A stretch of DNA of 46,741 nucleotides from UBA1172 sp002457135 (lineage in GTDB: Bacteria > Pseudomonadota > Alphaproteobacteria > Puniceispirillales > UBA1172). Both the position numbers and the translations under genes were made by a program. Shown here in pieces: positions 26,488-34,820 of this stretch. The stretch is taken from positions 1 through 46,741 of the forward strand of contig CBFIBR010000015.1 of the NCBI GenBank assembly GCA_965660935.1, read 5' to 3'. Position 1 is the stretch's first letter. Each line of letters opens with the position of its first letter. The notes below the pieces were generated by a model. It had not been told where the DNA came from, did not search any database, and saw only the letters and a program-made list of their open reading frames with translations.

Positions 26488-27597
26488 ATGGGAAACAAAG
26501 AAGACACTCCGCTGACTTATGCTGATGCCGGCGTTGATATCGACGCTGGCGATGCTTTTATTGAGGCGATCGGCGATGATGCCGCCAGGACGAGCCGGCC
26601 CGGGGCTGCAGTCTCGCTGGGCGGGTTTGGCGGCGCGTTTGACCTCAGGGCCGCTGGCTTTGATGACCCTGTTCTGGTCGCCGGCACCGATGGTGTCGGC
26701 ACCAAGCTGGAACTGGCCCGCGCCACCGGCAGGCATCGCGGGCTGGGCATTGATCTGGTGGCGATGTGCGCCAATGATGTGCTGGCCCAGGGTGCCATGC
26801 CGCTGTTCTTTCTTGATTATTTTGCCACCGGAAAACTCGAACAGGGGGTTGCCGCTGATGTTGTTGCCGGGATTGCCGATGGCTGCGTTGAGGCAGGATG
26901 CGCGCTGATTGGCGGCGAGACCGCTGAAATGCCCGGGGTGTATCCGGCCGGGGGCTATGATCTGGCGGGGTTCTGTGTCGGGGCGGTTGAACGCGGCCAG
27001 CATATTGACCCGTCCCGCACCATGGCTGGTGACGTGGCCATTGCTGTTGCGTCCTCAGGCCCGCATTCCAACGGCTATTCCCTGATCCGCAAGGTGATTG
27101 AACGCTCAAGGGTCGGCCTTGAGGAAGAGGCGCCTTTCAGTCCCGGAAAGACGCCCGGAAAGACGCCCGGTAAAAGTCTGGGGGAGGCACTGCTGGAGCC
27201 AACGCGGCTTTATATCAGGGCCTACGCCGCCGTGCTGGAGAAGCTGGGGGCGGTTGAGCGTATTCACGGGCTGGCCCATATCACCGGCGGCGGGCTGGTT
27301 GAAAACCCGCCCCGCGCCTTCCGTGATGACCTGAAGCTGGAGCTGGATGCCGCCTCATGGGAGCTTCCGGCCGTGTTCCGCTGGCTTAGGGAAGTCGGGC
27401 AGATCGATGCCATGGAATGCGCCAGGGTCTTTAACTGCGGTATCGGACTGATGCTCTATGTTGATGCTGATGATGCCGGGGCGGCGATTGATGCGCTCAA
27501 CGCTGCCGGGTATTCATCCTGGGTTGCAGGGCATCTGGCTGATCGGCCCGGCGGCGATGACCGGGTTCAGTTTAACGCATTATCAGCATGGGATTGA
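26488..27597 (+). CDS. purM: Phosphoribosylformylglycinamidine cyclo-ligase
   Basis: PurM (AIR synthetase) closes the imidazole ring in purine synthesis, using ATP. Typical segments are TYADAGVDIDAGDAFIE, VAGTDGVGTKLELA, VDLVAMCANDVLAQGA-like sequence followed by FLDYFATGKL, LIGGETAEMPGVY, and SSGPHSNGYSLIRKV. The ITGGGLVENPPR and FNCGIGLMLYV motifs near the C-terminus are also present. GGAGG lies about 11 nt before the ATG. An in-frame PGKT repeat (near residues 219-227) is an unusual insertion in a surface-like region. purN starts 4 nt after the stop. Confidence 0.96.
   Translation: MGNKEDTPLTYADAGVDIDAGDAFIEAIGDDAARTSRPGAAVSLGGFGGAFDLRAAGFDDPVLVAGTDGVGTKLELARATGRHRGLGIDLVAMCANDVLAQGAMPLFFLDYFATGKLEQGVAADVVAGIADGCVEAGCALIGGETAEMPGVYPAGGYDLAGFCVGAVERGQHIDPSRTMAGDVAIAVASSGPHSNGYSLIRKVIERSRVGLEEEAPFSPGKTPGKTPGKSLGEALLEPTRLYIRAYAAVLEKLGAVERIHGLAHITGGGLVENPPRAFRDDLKLELDAASWELPAVFRWLREVGQIDAMECARVFNCGIGLMLYVDADDAGAAIDALNAAGYSSWVAGHLADRPGGDDRVQFNALSAWD
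27142..27177 (+). repeat. 12-bp tandem repeat inside purM
   Basis: CCCGGAAAGACG occurs at 27142-27153 and 27154-27165, then a partial copy CCCGGTAAAAGT follows. It encodes PGKTPGKTPGKS in frame. The repeat keeps the reading frame and may vary in copy number between strains. Confidence 0.7.
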
Positions 27598-27601
27598 GGA
27601 C

Positions 27602-28270
27602 GTGAAAACCGCGGTGATGATCTCAGGCCGTGGCAGCAACATGGCCGCCCTCCTGGATTATGCCACCCAGCCGGAAACCCGCCCTGAAATCGTGCTGGTG
27701 GTGGCGGATGGCCCGGCCCCGGGGCTGGATATCGCCGCCCGTCACGGCATCAAAACCCTTGCCCTGCCACGGCCGGATTTCGCATCACGCCGCGATCATG
27801 AAGCCGCCATCAAGGATGCGCTCACCACGGATGCGCTCACCAAGGGCGGGGTTGAGCTGATTTGCCTGGCGGGATACATGCGTCTGCTATCGGCTGATTT
27901 CTGCCGGGATTTCGAGGGACGGATGATCAATATTCACCCGTCCCTGTTACCGCTCCATAAAGGGCTGGATACTCACCAGAAAGCGATTGATGCCGGGGAT
28001 GCGGTGCATGGATGCAGCGTGCATTTCGTCACGGCCGGGATGGATGATGGCCCGGTCATCGCGCAACGCCAGTTGGCTGTCCATGCTGATGATACAGCGG
28101 ACAGTCTGGCCGGGCGTGTTCTGGGGCTGGAACACCAGCTCTACCCGCTGGTGCTGGGGGCGATGGCCGAAGGGCTGATTACCCTCAAGGGAGAGACGGT
28201 TGAACACCGCTCCGGCCCCCTGCCCGGGGTGATCACGGACCTGCCCTCCCCCCTAACATGGCAGGCTTGA
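27602..28270 (+). CDS. purN: Phosphoribosylglycinamide formyltransferase
   Basis: PurN transfers a formyl group from 10-formyltetrahydrofolate to GAR in purine synthesis. I take the GTG at 27602 as start: it gives VKTAVMISGRGSNMAALLDYA, the normal PurN N-terminus, and TGAGGAC lies just upstream. Conserved features are LAGYMRLLS, the catalytic region MINIHPSLLPLHKGLDTH with Asn and His, and GCSVHFVTAGMDDGPVIAQ with the catalytic Asp. The product is 222 residues. An upstream ATG in the same frame (27458) lies inside purM and is not used in my view. Confidence 0.94.
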   Translation: MKTAVMISGRGSNMAALLDYATQPETRPEIVLVVADGPAPGLDIAARHGIKTLALPRPDFASRRDHEAAIKDALTTDALTKGGVELICLAGYMRLLSADFCRDFEGRMINIHPSLLPLHKGLDTHQKAIDAGDAVHGCSVHFVTAGMDDGPVIAQRQLAVHADDTADSLAGRVLGLEHQLYPLVLGAMAEGLITLKGETVEHRSGPLPGVITDLPSPLTWQA

Positions 28271-28322
28271 AAAAAGCCGGGGTTTGGGTCATAAAAGTGA
28301 AGGAGTATTTAAGGGGGTAATA

Positions 28323-28454
28323 ATGGATACAGAAGATTTTGACAGCCAGTCGAAGCAGCATCTGAACTTCTATAACGGGTTCATGAGTTTCATGATGGTT
28401 TCAGCCGTGGCGATTGCCGTTGTGCTGATCCTGATGGCGACTTTCCTGCTCTAG
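28323..28454 (+). CDS. Small aa3-type cytochrome c oxidase subunit IV-like protein
   Basis: A 43-residue protein with a short polar N-terminus (MDTEDFDSQSKQ), the segment HLNFYNGFMSFMM and one hydrophobic helix to the end (about 24-43). This matches the bacterial aa3 oxidase subunit IV family (PF07835), which in alphaproteobacteria is a single-helix inner-membrane subunit. AAGGGGG precedes the ATG with good spacing. It is not near oxidase genes in this window, lying between purN and ndk, so the assignment rests on sequence pattern only. Another short single-helix membrane protein is possible. Confidence 0.72.
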   Translation: MDTEDFDSQSKQHLNFYNGFMSFMMVSAVAIAVVLILMATFLL

Positions 28455-28500
28455 CAGCGGAACAACGCTCATCATCCCGCCATCAAGGGGCAAGATATGA

Positions 28501-28524
28501 AAAGGGCCGCATTTGCGGCCCTTT
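28501..28524. terminator. Bidirectional terminator between the small membrane protein and ndk
   Basis: AAAGGGCCGC-ATTT-GCGGCCCTTT is a perfect 10-bp inverted repeat. It lies between convergent genes (ending at 28454 and 28549). The U-tracts are short in both directions, but the GC-rich stem and position support a shared terminator. Confidence 0.8.
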
Positions 28525-28548
28525 ACCCTTGAATGCGACCGGGATCAA

Positions 28549-28971
28549 TCAGCCGGTAATTTCATCATCACTGAAGAAAAAGGCGATCTCAATCGCGGCG
28601 TTTTCCTGGCTGTCGGAGCCATGCACGGAATTGGCCTCAATGCTCTCGGCGAAATCCTTGCGGATCGTGCCTTCATCGGCATCGGCAGGGTTGGTCGCCC
28701 CCATGATTTCACGGTTGCGGGCAACAGCGTTTTCGCCTTCAAGCACCTGCACCACAACAGGGCCGGAGGTCATGAACGCGACAAGATCACCATAAAAAGG
28801 GCGTTCCTTGTGAACAGCGTAGAAGCCTTCGGCCTGTTCGCGGGTCATGTTGATGCGTTTCTGGGCAACGATGCGCAGGCCGCCGTCTTCGAGGCGGGCA
28901 GCAACCTGGCCGGTAATGTTGCGGCGGGTGGCATCAGGCTTGATGATGGAAAAGGTGCGTTCGAGGGCCAT
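28549..28971 (-). CDS. ndk: Nucleoside diphosphate kinase
   Basis: Ndk balances nucleoside triphosphate pools by a phospho-histidine mechanism. The protein is 140 residues, begins MALERTFSIIKPDATRRN and carries the active-site H117 in ANSVHGSDS. The FYAVHKERPFYGDLVAFMTSGPVVV region and the MGATNPADADEGTIRKDFA segment are standard. Upstream genes on the same strand are holC and pepA, 84 nt away; the terminator at 28501-28524 follows. Confidence 0.97.
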   Translation of the reverse strand: MALERTFSIIKPDATRRNITGQVAARLEDGGLRIVAQKRINMTREQAEGFYAVHKERPFYGDLVAFMTSGPVVVQVLEGENAVARNREIMGATNPADADEGTIRKDFAESIEANSVHGSDSQENAAIEIAFFFSDDEITG

Positions 28972-29055
28972 GGTCTCACTATCCTCTGTGGGTTATGGAT
29001 GGGTCGGTAAAGGCCTTATAGAACCCGCTTTACGGCTTGGCAAGCGATAAGGGCA

Positions 29056-29511
29056 TCAGGCTGATTGTTGCCAGCCGCCACGGTCGTTCTGTTGCCAGTA
29101 GGTCAGGTCATGGCCATGGTCACGCAGGCCCTTCCACTGCTGGCGTGCATGCCCGACAGCAGCATCATCACGCCCGTCAAAGAGGACAAAAACCCGCTCC
29201 GCGGTTTGCGGAATATCCACTTCAAGCCCGTCAAGATAAAAGATGAAACGGCCATCATTGCTGTTCTGATCAGGGGTGTTGGTGATCCAGATCGGGCAGA
29301 TACCGGCATCGTCATCATCCCGCCCGGCAATGCCATGGGGCAACCAGCTGTTGGGCTGATGCGACCAGATCGCCGTGCTGAACTGATTGAAACGGGCATC
29401 ATCACAGCAGACCAGCGCGGTTTTACCGGCATCAAGCGTCTTTGCCAGCAACAGGGGCAACGCCTCAACCGCGCTAGATCGCGTCAGGTGATAGAACGCC
29501 ACTGCTGTCAT
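29056..29511 (-). CDS. holC: DNA polymerase III chi subunit
   Basis: HolC (chi) links the clamp loader to single-strand binding protein. The 151-residue protein shows the family pattern AFYHLTRSSAVEALPLLLAKTLDAGKTALV at the N-terminus, then FSTAIWSHQPNSWLPHG, where the W/H pattern is typical, and RVFVLFDGRDDAAVGHARQQWKGLR near the C-terminus. Its start overlaps the pepA stop by 1 nt (TGATG). The pepA-holC pairing is a common proteobacterial arrangement and supports the call. Confidence 0.93.
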   Translation of the reverse strand: MTAVAFYHLTRSSAVEALPLLLAKTLDAGKTALVCCDDARFNQFSTAIWSHQPNSWLPHGIAGRDDDDAGICPIWITNTPDQNSNDGRFIFYLDGLEVDIPQTAERVFVLFDGRDDAAVGHARQQWKGLRDHGHDLTYWQQNDRGGWQQSA

Positions 29512-30992
29512 CAGGCACCGTTTTCAACAAATCGGGTCAGCATGCGAACACCATACCCCGTCCCTCCGGAAGGAACCGTTGGCCGGGATTTATCGGCCCA
29601 GGCCATACCGGCAATATCGATATGCGCCCATGGCACGCCCTCAACAAAACGTTCGAGGAAACAGGCGGCGGTGATCGACCCGGCCCAGCGGCCACCGATA
29701 TTTTTCATATCAGCGATATGGGATTTGAGCAGATCATCATAGTCCTTGCCCAGCGGCATCCGCCATGCCTTCTCGCCGGTATCCAGCCCTGCTGCAGTGA
29801 TGGCACCGGAAAGGTCATCATCATTGCTGAACAGACCAGCGTGTTCCTTGCCAAGTGAGACGATAATCGCCCCGGTCAGGGTCGCCAGGTTGACCATCTT
29901 TTCAGGCTCGAAATGGCGCAATGTATAGGTCAGTACATCAGCCAGCACCAGCCTGCCTTCAGCATCGGTGTTAATGATTTCAACGGTTTGCCCTGACATG
30001 GATTTCACCACATCACCGGGGCGGGTGGCATTGCCATCAGGCATGTTTTCAACCAGCCCGATCAGGCCGATGACGTTGCGCTTCAGCTTGCGGCCAGCGA
30101 TGGAACGCATGGCCCCGGTCACGGCGGCGGCACCGCCCATATCCCATTTCATGTCTTCCATCCCGCCAGCAGGCTTGATGGAGATACCGCCGGTATCAAA
30201 GCAGACACCCTTGCCAATGAGGGCAAGCGGTTTTTCACCCTTTTTGCCACCATCCCAGCGCATGATCACCATCTGGCTTTTCTTGGTGCTGCCCTGGCCG
30301 ACCGATAGCAGCAGGTCCATGCCTTCCTTTTTCATGGCCTTTTCGTCCAGCACCTCAACCTTGAGCCCGCATTCATTCTCCAGCATCTTGCAGCGCTTTG
30401 CGAAACTCTCAGGGTAGAGCATGTTGGCAGGCTCATAAACGAGATCACGGGCGAGGAACACGCCCTCGGCCAGTTCCTTTTCAGCCTTGAACGCTGTCAA
30501 AGCCTTTCGCCCGAGGGGTGAGGTGATGGTCAGCTTGCGCTGTTTCGGCTTGGCCTTGTCCCCCTTGGTGAAATAATGACTGAACTTGTACGCCGCCAGC
30601 ACGGCACCGAGGCCGATACCGCTGATAATCGCGGCATCATCGCTGTCGATCATCAGGGTCGCCTTGATAAGGCTGTTCTTGGCGAGGGCAGCGGTGATAT
30701 GGCCGCCGATATCCTCAGCCTCCTTGCCGGGGGTGAAGGCCTTGCCCGCACCAATGATCACCACGGCACCATCAGCACAGCGCACCGTGAGGGATGACCC
30801 TGCCGATGCCTTGAATTCGGTATCCTTGATCGCCTGGGTGATGGCACCCCCGCAAGCGGCATCGGCCTGGATCGCGCTTTCCGAAAGGATTGGCGGCTTT
30901 TTGTCATCCCCTGAGGCAAAGGCAAAAGCCAGCATCGGAAAAGCCGGTTTCGTGGGCTGGGGCGCGAAAGAAAGATCAAGTGTCGATGTCAT
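29511..30992 (-). CDS. pepA: Leucyl aminopeptidase (M17)
   Basis: A cytosolic di-metal aminopeptidase that removes N-terminal residues from peptides; E. coli PepA also binds DNA. The C-terminal catalytic domain shows LIGKGVCFDTGGISIKPAGGMEDMKWDMGGAA (metal Lys and Asp), VKSMSGQTVEIINTDAEGRLVLADVL (the M17 signature) and TLTGAIIVSLGKEHAGLFSN. The N-terminal macro-like domain is more diverged. The 493-residue length is normal. It is divergent from lptF and followed by holC with a 1-nt overlap; this pepA/lptF divergence is conserved in many proteobacteria. Confidence 0.96.
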   Translation of the reverse strand: MTSTLDLSFAPQPTKPAFPMLAFAFASGDDKKPPILSESAIQADAACGGAITQAIKDTEFKASAGSSLTVRCADGAVVIIGAGKAFTPGKEAEDIGGHITAALAKNSLIKATLMIDSDDAAIISGIGLGAVLAAYKFSHYFTKGDKAKPKQRKLTITSPLGRKALTAFKAEKELAEGVFLARDLVYEPANMLYPESFAKRCKMLENECGLKVEVLDEKAMKKEGMDLLLSVGQGSTKKSQMVIMRWDGGKKGEKPLALIGKGVCFDTGGISIKPAGGMEDMKWDMGGAAAVTGAMRSIAGRKLKRNVIGLIGLVENMPDGNATRPGDVVKSMSGQTVEIINTDAEGRLVLADVLTYTLRHFEPEKMVNLATLTGAIIVSLGKEHAGLFSNDDDLSGAITAAGLDTGEKAWRMPLGKDYDDLLKSHIADMKNIGGRWAGSITAACFLERFVEGVPWAHIDIAGMAWADKSRPTVPSGGTGYGVRMLTRFVENGA

Positions 30993-31292
30993 GGGGGACA
31001 GCTCCCTGGGGGCGGTTGATGGTTATGTTGATGCTGCTCGGAAAGGCCGCGATGATGGTTTCCACTGGCAGTATCGGTGCTTGATCTGATAAGATCAAGA
31101 CCGTAAGGATGATCATTCCCAGCTGGTATGGGGCTGATATGGGGCTGATATGGGGCCACTTCGAGGCTGATATGCGGCCAACACGGGGCCGATACGGGAT
31201 AACATCAGGCAGGCAGGGTATTGAAACCATGCTGAAAATATGGTTCTTCGTACTTATTAACCAAAGCGCACTGACCGAGGCTTGACTGGCGA
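30993..31292. promoter_or_regulatory. pepA/lptF divergent intergenic region with an inverted repeat and 11-bp tandem repeats
   Basis: No gene is seen in this 300-nt gap. CTTGATC-TGATAA-GATCAAG (31080-31099) is a perfect 7-bp inverted repeat with a 6-nt centre, suited to a dimeric regulator or a short hairpin. TATGGGGCTGA occurs at 31127-31137 and 31138-31148 (11-bp period), followed by related degenerate copies to about 31198 (GAGGCTGATATGCGGCC, ACGGGGCCGATACGGG). Promoters for both genes should lie here, but no convincing -35/-10 pair stands out. Confidence 0.6.
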
Positions 31293-32387
31293 ATGCTTCT
31301 TTATCGCTATATTTCAAAGCAGATCCTGATCTGGATTGTGATCAGCACGGCTGCGCTGATCGGCATTGTGTGGCTGTCGCAGACGCTCCGGCTGATCGAA
31401 TTGCTGGTTAATAAAGGCGCTGATTTCACTGATTTCGTTCTGCTCAGTATCCTCACTATCCCGCTCTGGCTGATCGTGATCCTGCCAACGGCTGCCCTCA
31501 TTGCCACCATGCTGGTGCTGAACAAGCTGCAACAGGACAGGGAGATTACGGCCCTCAGTTCAATCGGGATGAGCAACCTTGTGATCATGCGGGGGCCGCT
31601 GGCAGTGGGCCTGGCCATGACCATTTTTCTCTACGTCAATTCGGCGCTGATCCTGCCCCTCACCTTTTCCGGCTATAAATCGATGATGTCCAATTTGCGG
31701 ACGGCGGCACCGATCGTTGTTCTGCAACAGGGTGTTTTCACCGATATCACCGATGGCCTGACGGTCTTCATCAAGGAAAAAAAGGGGCGTTATCAGTTCA
31801 ACAACATCTTTGTCAGTGATCGCCGCAACCCTGAAAAAACAGTCGAGGTGGTGGCTGACAGCGGCTACCTCGATCTGGTCAACCCGACACCCCAGCTGGT
31901 TTTCTTCAGGGGGACGCGGTCGGAACTCACCGATGGTGACACCAAGGCGGCGATGCTGAATTTCAAACGCTATGCCCTCGACCTGACCTCGGATTTCAAG
32001 CCAGGTGTTGCGCGGGCGCTCGATTATAACGAGATGGGCATCCAGACCCTGCTGATGGGCAGCAACAAAAACCCGAAATACATTCGTGAAATGTGGGCAG
32101 AGGGTCATTTTCGCCTCGCCAGCCCGTTGCTGGGCCTTGCCATGGTGATCATCGGTGCCGCTGCGATATTGAGCCGGCAATACGTCCGTGCCTCAAGCTG
32201 GAGGATGTTAGCCCTTGGCGGGTTCACTGCCATCGTTATCCAGATTGCCCTGATCATCACGCGCAGCCTGACCATTGAATACCCCGGCCTTTACCTGGGG
32301 CAATACGCCGTGGCCGTGTTCCCCATTCTGGCCGGGCTGTGGACGTTGCGGCAGCCATCCCGGATTTACAAGGTTGCGGGATCATGA
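31293..32387 (+). CDS. lptF: LPS export ABC transporter permease LptF
   Basis: LptF is one of two inner-membrane permeases that, with LptB2 and LptC, extract lipopolysaccharide for transport to the outer membrane. The N-terminus MLLYRYISKQILIWIVISTAALIGIVWLSQ and helices around 45-70 and 95-125 are typical, then a periplasmic beta-jellyroll region (about 135-265), then three C-terminal helices with FRLASPLLGLAMVIIGAA. LPTAALIATMLVLNKLQQDREITALSSIGMS is the conserved cytoplasmic loop region. Its stop overlaps the lptG ATG by 4 nt. Confidence 0.95.
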   Translation: MLLYRYISKQILIWIVISTAALIGIVWLSQTLRLIELLVNKGADFTDFVLLSILTIPLWLIVILPTAALIATMLVLNKLQQDREITALSSIGMSNLVIMRGPLAVGLAMTIFLYVNSALILPLTFSGYKSMMSNLRTAAPIVVLQQGVFTDITDGLTVFIKEKKGRYQFNNIFVSDRRNPEKTVEVVADSGYLDLVNPTPQLVFFRGTRSELTDGDTKAAMLNFKRYALDLTSDFKPGVARALDYNEMGIQTLLMGSNKNPKYIREMWAEGHFRLASPLLGLAMVIIGAAAILSRQYVRASSWRMLALGGFTAIVIQIALIITRSLTIEYPGLYLGQYAVAVFPILAGLWTLRQPSRIYKVAGS

Positions 32388-33487
32388 ACCGGATCAATAT
32401 TTCCCCCATTCTGTTTCGCTATATGTTTCAGCACCTTGCCATGCGGGTGCTGATGGCGGCCTTAATCATCATCGCGATTGTCGGGGTCATCGACATCGCC
32501 GAACTCTATCGCCGGGTTGCGGAAAAACAGGGGAGCGGCGTGCTGACGGTTCTGTCCCTCGAAGTCGTCAAGATACCATCCATGATCCCTGAACTTATCC
32601 CCTTTGGTGTGCTGGTCGGCTCCATCATCAGCTTTCAGAAAATGCGCCTCAGCAATGAGATTGTCATTGCCCGGACCAGCGGGCTGTCGCAGATCAGGCT
32701 GGTGATCCCCGCCAGTGTGTTTGCCCTGGTTCTGGCGCTCTTCATGCTGGTGGTCATTGACCCGATCGCCTCGGCAACCGCCAAGCGGTATGAGACCATG
32801 GAAAGCGAAATTTTCGGCAGCAATGCCCGCAACCTGACTGTTTCGACCGAAGGCATCTGGATGCGCGATCAGGGCAGCAATGTCTCGCTCATCATCCATG
32901 GCGATTCCATCGGCCTCAATGAGGCATCGATCATCAACCCCGAGGTTTACAGCTTTGATCGCAATGATCAGGTGATCGCACGCTATTTCCCTGAAAAGAT
33001 GGTGCTGAAGCGGGGGTATTGGGATTTGAGGGGCGGCAATTACATGGATCAGGCCGGCAATGTCATCCCCATGAAAGGTCGCCATATCAAAACCGATTTG
33101 AGGCAACGCGATCTCAGCCATTCCAACAAGCCCCCGGCAACGATCCCGGTGTTTGAGCTGTGGAACTATATCAAGGTGCTGGAAAGCACCGGCCTGCCCA
33201 CCCTTGGCCATGCCTCTTATCTCTACACCCAGCTTGGGTTGCCCTTTGTGCTGATTGGCATGGTGATGATTGTCGCCAGGCTGACGCTTGGTTTCAGTAA
33301 TCGCGGGGGCTGGATTCATCTTGTGGTATTGAGCCTGGCTGGCGGGCTGATTTTCTATTTTGTGAAAGATTTCCTGCATGTCATGGGAACATCGGGGCGG
33401 CTGCATCCTATTGTTGCCGGTTTTTCTCCCGGGGTGATCATGGTATGCTTGGGGGTCATCCTGCTGATGCGGGCGGATGAAAATTGA
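32384..33487 (+). CDS. lptG: LPS export ABC transporter permease LptG
   Basis: This is the partner permease of LptF in the LPS export machine. From the ATG at 32384, overlapping the lptF stop as ATGA, it is 367 residues beginning MNRINISPILFRYMFQHLAMR. It has the same six-helix plus periplasmic domain plan, including LIPFGVLVGSIISFQKMRLSNEIVIARTSGLSQIRL and the EGIWMRDQGSNVSLIIHGD periplasmic segment. The frame is open to 32339, but that part lies inside lptF. The next gene, surA, begins 31 nt after its stop. Confidence 0.95.
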   Translation: MNRINISPILFRYMFQHLAMRVLMAALIIIAIVGVIDIAELYRRVAEKQGSGVLTVLSLEVVKIPSMIPELIPFGVLVGSIISFQKMRLSNEIVIARTSGLSQIRLVIPASVFALVLALFMLVVIDPIASATAKRYETMESEIFGSNARNLTVSTEGIWMRDQGSNVSLIIHGDSIGLNEASIINPEVYSFDRNDQVIARYFPEKMVLKRGYWDLRGGNYMDQAGNVIPMKGRHIKTDLRQRDLSHSNKPPATIPVFELWNYIKVLESTGLPTLGHASYLYTQLGLPFVLIGMVMIVARLTLGFSNRGGWIHLVVLSLAGGLIFYFVKDFLHVMGTSGRLHPIVAGFSPGVIMVCLGVILLMRADEN

Positions 33488-33518
33488 ACCGCAAGAATTT
33501 TGCTCTGATAGGATCACG

Positions 33519-34811
33519 ATGAATTATTCCAAAATCTTCAGGATGTTGTCCATTCGCTGGATCATTGGCTCTGCGCTGATGGTGTTTGCTGCCCTCGGGG
33601 TTGTTCAGCATTCAGGTGCCGCCAGCATTTCGGTTCTGGCCGTGGTCAACGGAACCCCGATCACCAATATCGATTTTGAGGAACGGCGGAATTTCCTGAT
33701 CAAGACCACGGGTATTGTGGATAACGCTGAAACCGGTGAGCAGATCGACAAGGATGTGCTCCAGATGCTGGTGGATGATATCATCAAGCGCGAAGAAGGG
33801 ATGAGGATAGGCCGCGGCATGGAAGAGGTGGCCCGCCAACGCGCTGATGAGATTATCGATATCTCGTTTTCCCAGCATGGCGAAAACCCGAACGATGTGC
33901 TGAAACGGCTGGGGATTGACCGCAGCTTTGCCGAACAGAAATTCTTCACTGATGTTCTCTGGGCCTCCACCGTTCAGACGCGCTTTGCCGAAGAATTTGC
34001 CAATGTCCAGAATGAAGCCGTCAAGGAGTTGGAACGGGTCAAGGCCAATGCCCGCAAACCGCAGATTGACCTGGATGAAATCGTTCTGGTTCCCGGGCCA
34101 AACCGGACCATGCAGCAGACCGCCGAGGTTGCCAATCAGATGGTTGCCGCGATCAAGAAAGGCGCTGATTTCGGCCGCATTGCCCAGCAGTTTTCAGTGG
34201 CGGGAACCAGCCAGGAAAGCGGCAATGTCGGCTGGGTGGTGTTAGAACGCCTGCCTGATGATATCCGCGCCATTGTGGAAAACCTGCCCTCTGGGACAGT
34301 CGCCAACCCTGTCCAGATTGACGGCGCGGTGGTGATCTATCGCGTTAATGGCATCAGGCTGAACGGCAATGCCGACCCGCTGGAAAGCATTGTCAGGGTT
34401 GGCCGCATGATCCTGCCGGTTGAGGCTGAGGACCTGGAAAGCCGCAAGGCCGCTGCCAACACGGTTTTCGGGGCTATTGCCGAGGTCAAAACCTGTCAGG
34501 ACCTGAATCGTATTCATGAAGGTTATGGTTCAAGCTCCGATTTCGATTTCGGTGAATTCAAGCTGGCTGAATTCTCCCCGTTATTGCGTGAAATCCTGCT
34601 GCCGCTTGGTATCAATGAAATGTCGGACCCGATCAATTACAGTGAAGGGATCGTTGTTTTCATGGTCTGCGACAAGGCTGTTCCCAAGCTCAACCTGCCG
34701 ACCCAGAGCGAAATCGAAACGCGCATTCGCAACCGTCATTTTTCGGTGCTGTCTTCACGCTATCTGGCACAGTTGCGGCGCAAGGCCATCATCGAATACA
34801 AGGATGGGTGA
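33519..34811 (+). CDS. surA: Periplasmic chaperone/peptidyl-prolyl isomerase, SurA type
   Basis: SurA helps outer-membrane proteins reach the BAM complex; LptD, which works with LptF/G, is a known client in E. coli. The 430-residue product starts at the ATG at 33519 with a signal peptide (hydrophobic stretch IIGSALMVFAALGVVQ). The SurA N-domain shows AVVNGTPITNIDFEERRNFL and the DVLQMLVDDIIKREEGMRIG helix. One parvulin domain is clear: LDEIVLVPGPN, ADFGRIAQQFSVAGTSQESGNVGWV and GTVANPVQIDGAVVIYRV. The region after it may hold a degenerate second domain. Position between lptG and pdxA is typical. Confidence 0.9.
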   Translation: MNYSKIFRMLSIRWIIGSALMVFAALGVVQHSGAASISVLAVVNGTPITNIDFEERRNFLIKTTGIVDNAETGEQIDKDVLQMLVDDIIKREEGMRIGRGMEEVARQRADEIIDISFSQHGENPNDVLKRLGIDRSFAEQKFFTDVLWASTVQTRFAEEFANVQNEAVKELERVKANARKPQIDLDEIVLVPGPNRTMQQTAEVANQMVAAIKKGADFGRIAQQFSVAGTSQESGNVGWVVLERLPDDIRAIVENLPSGTVANPVQIDGAVVIYRVNGIRLNGNADPLESIVRVGRMILPVEAEDLESRKAAANTVFGAIAEVKTCQDLNRIHEGYGSSSDFDFGEFKLAEFSPLLREILLPLGINEMSDPINYSEGIVVFMVCDKAVPKLNLPTQSEIETRIRNRHFSVLSSRYLAQLRRKAIIEYKDG

Positions 34812-34820
34812 TCGGGGCTG

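Noticed and set aside
32462..33517. 351-residue minus-strand frame opposite lptG
   Set aside because: LptG has a clear membrane topology and context; the antisense frame has no recognisable motifs.
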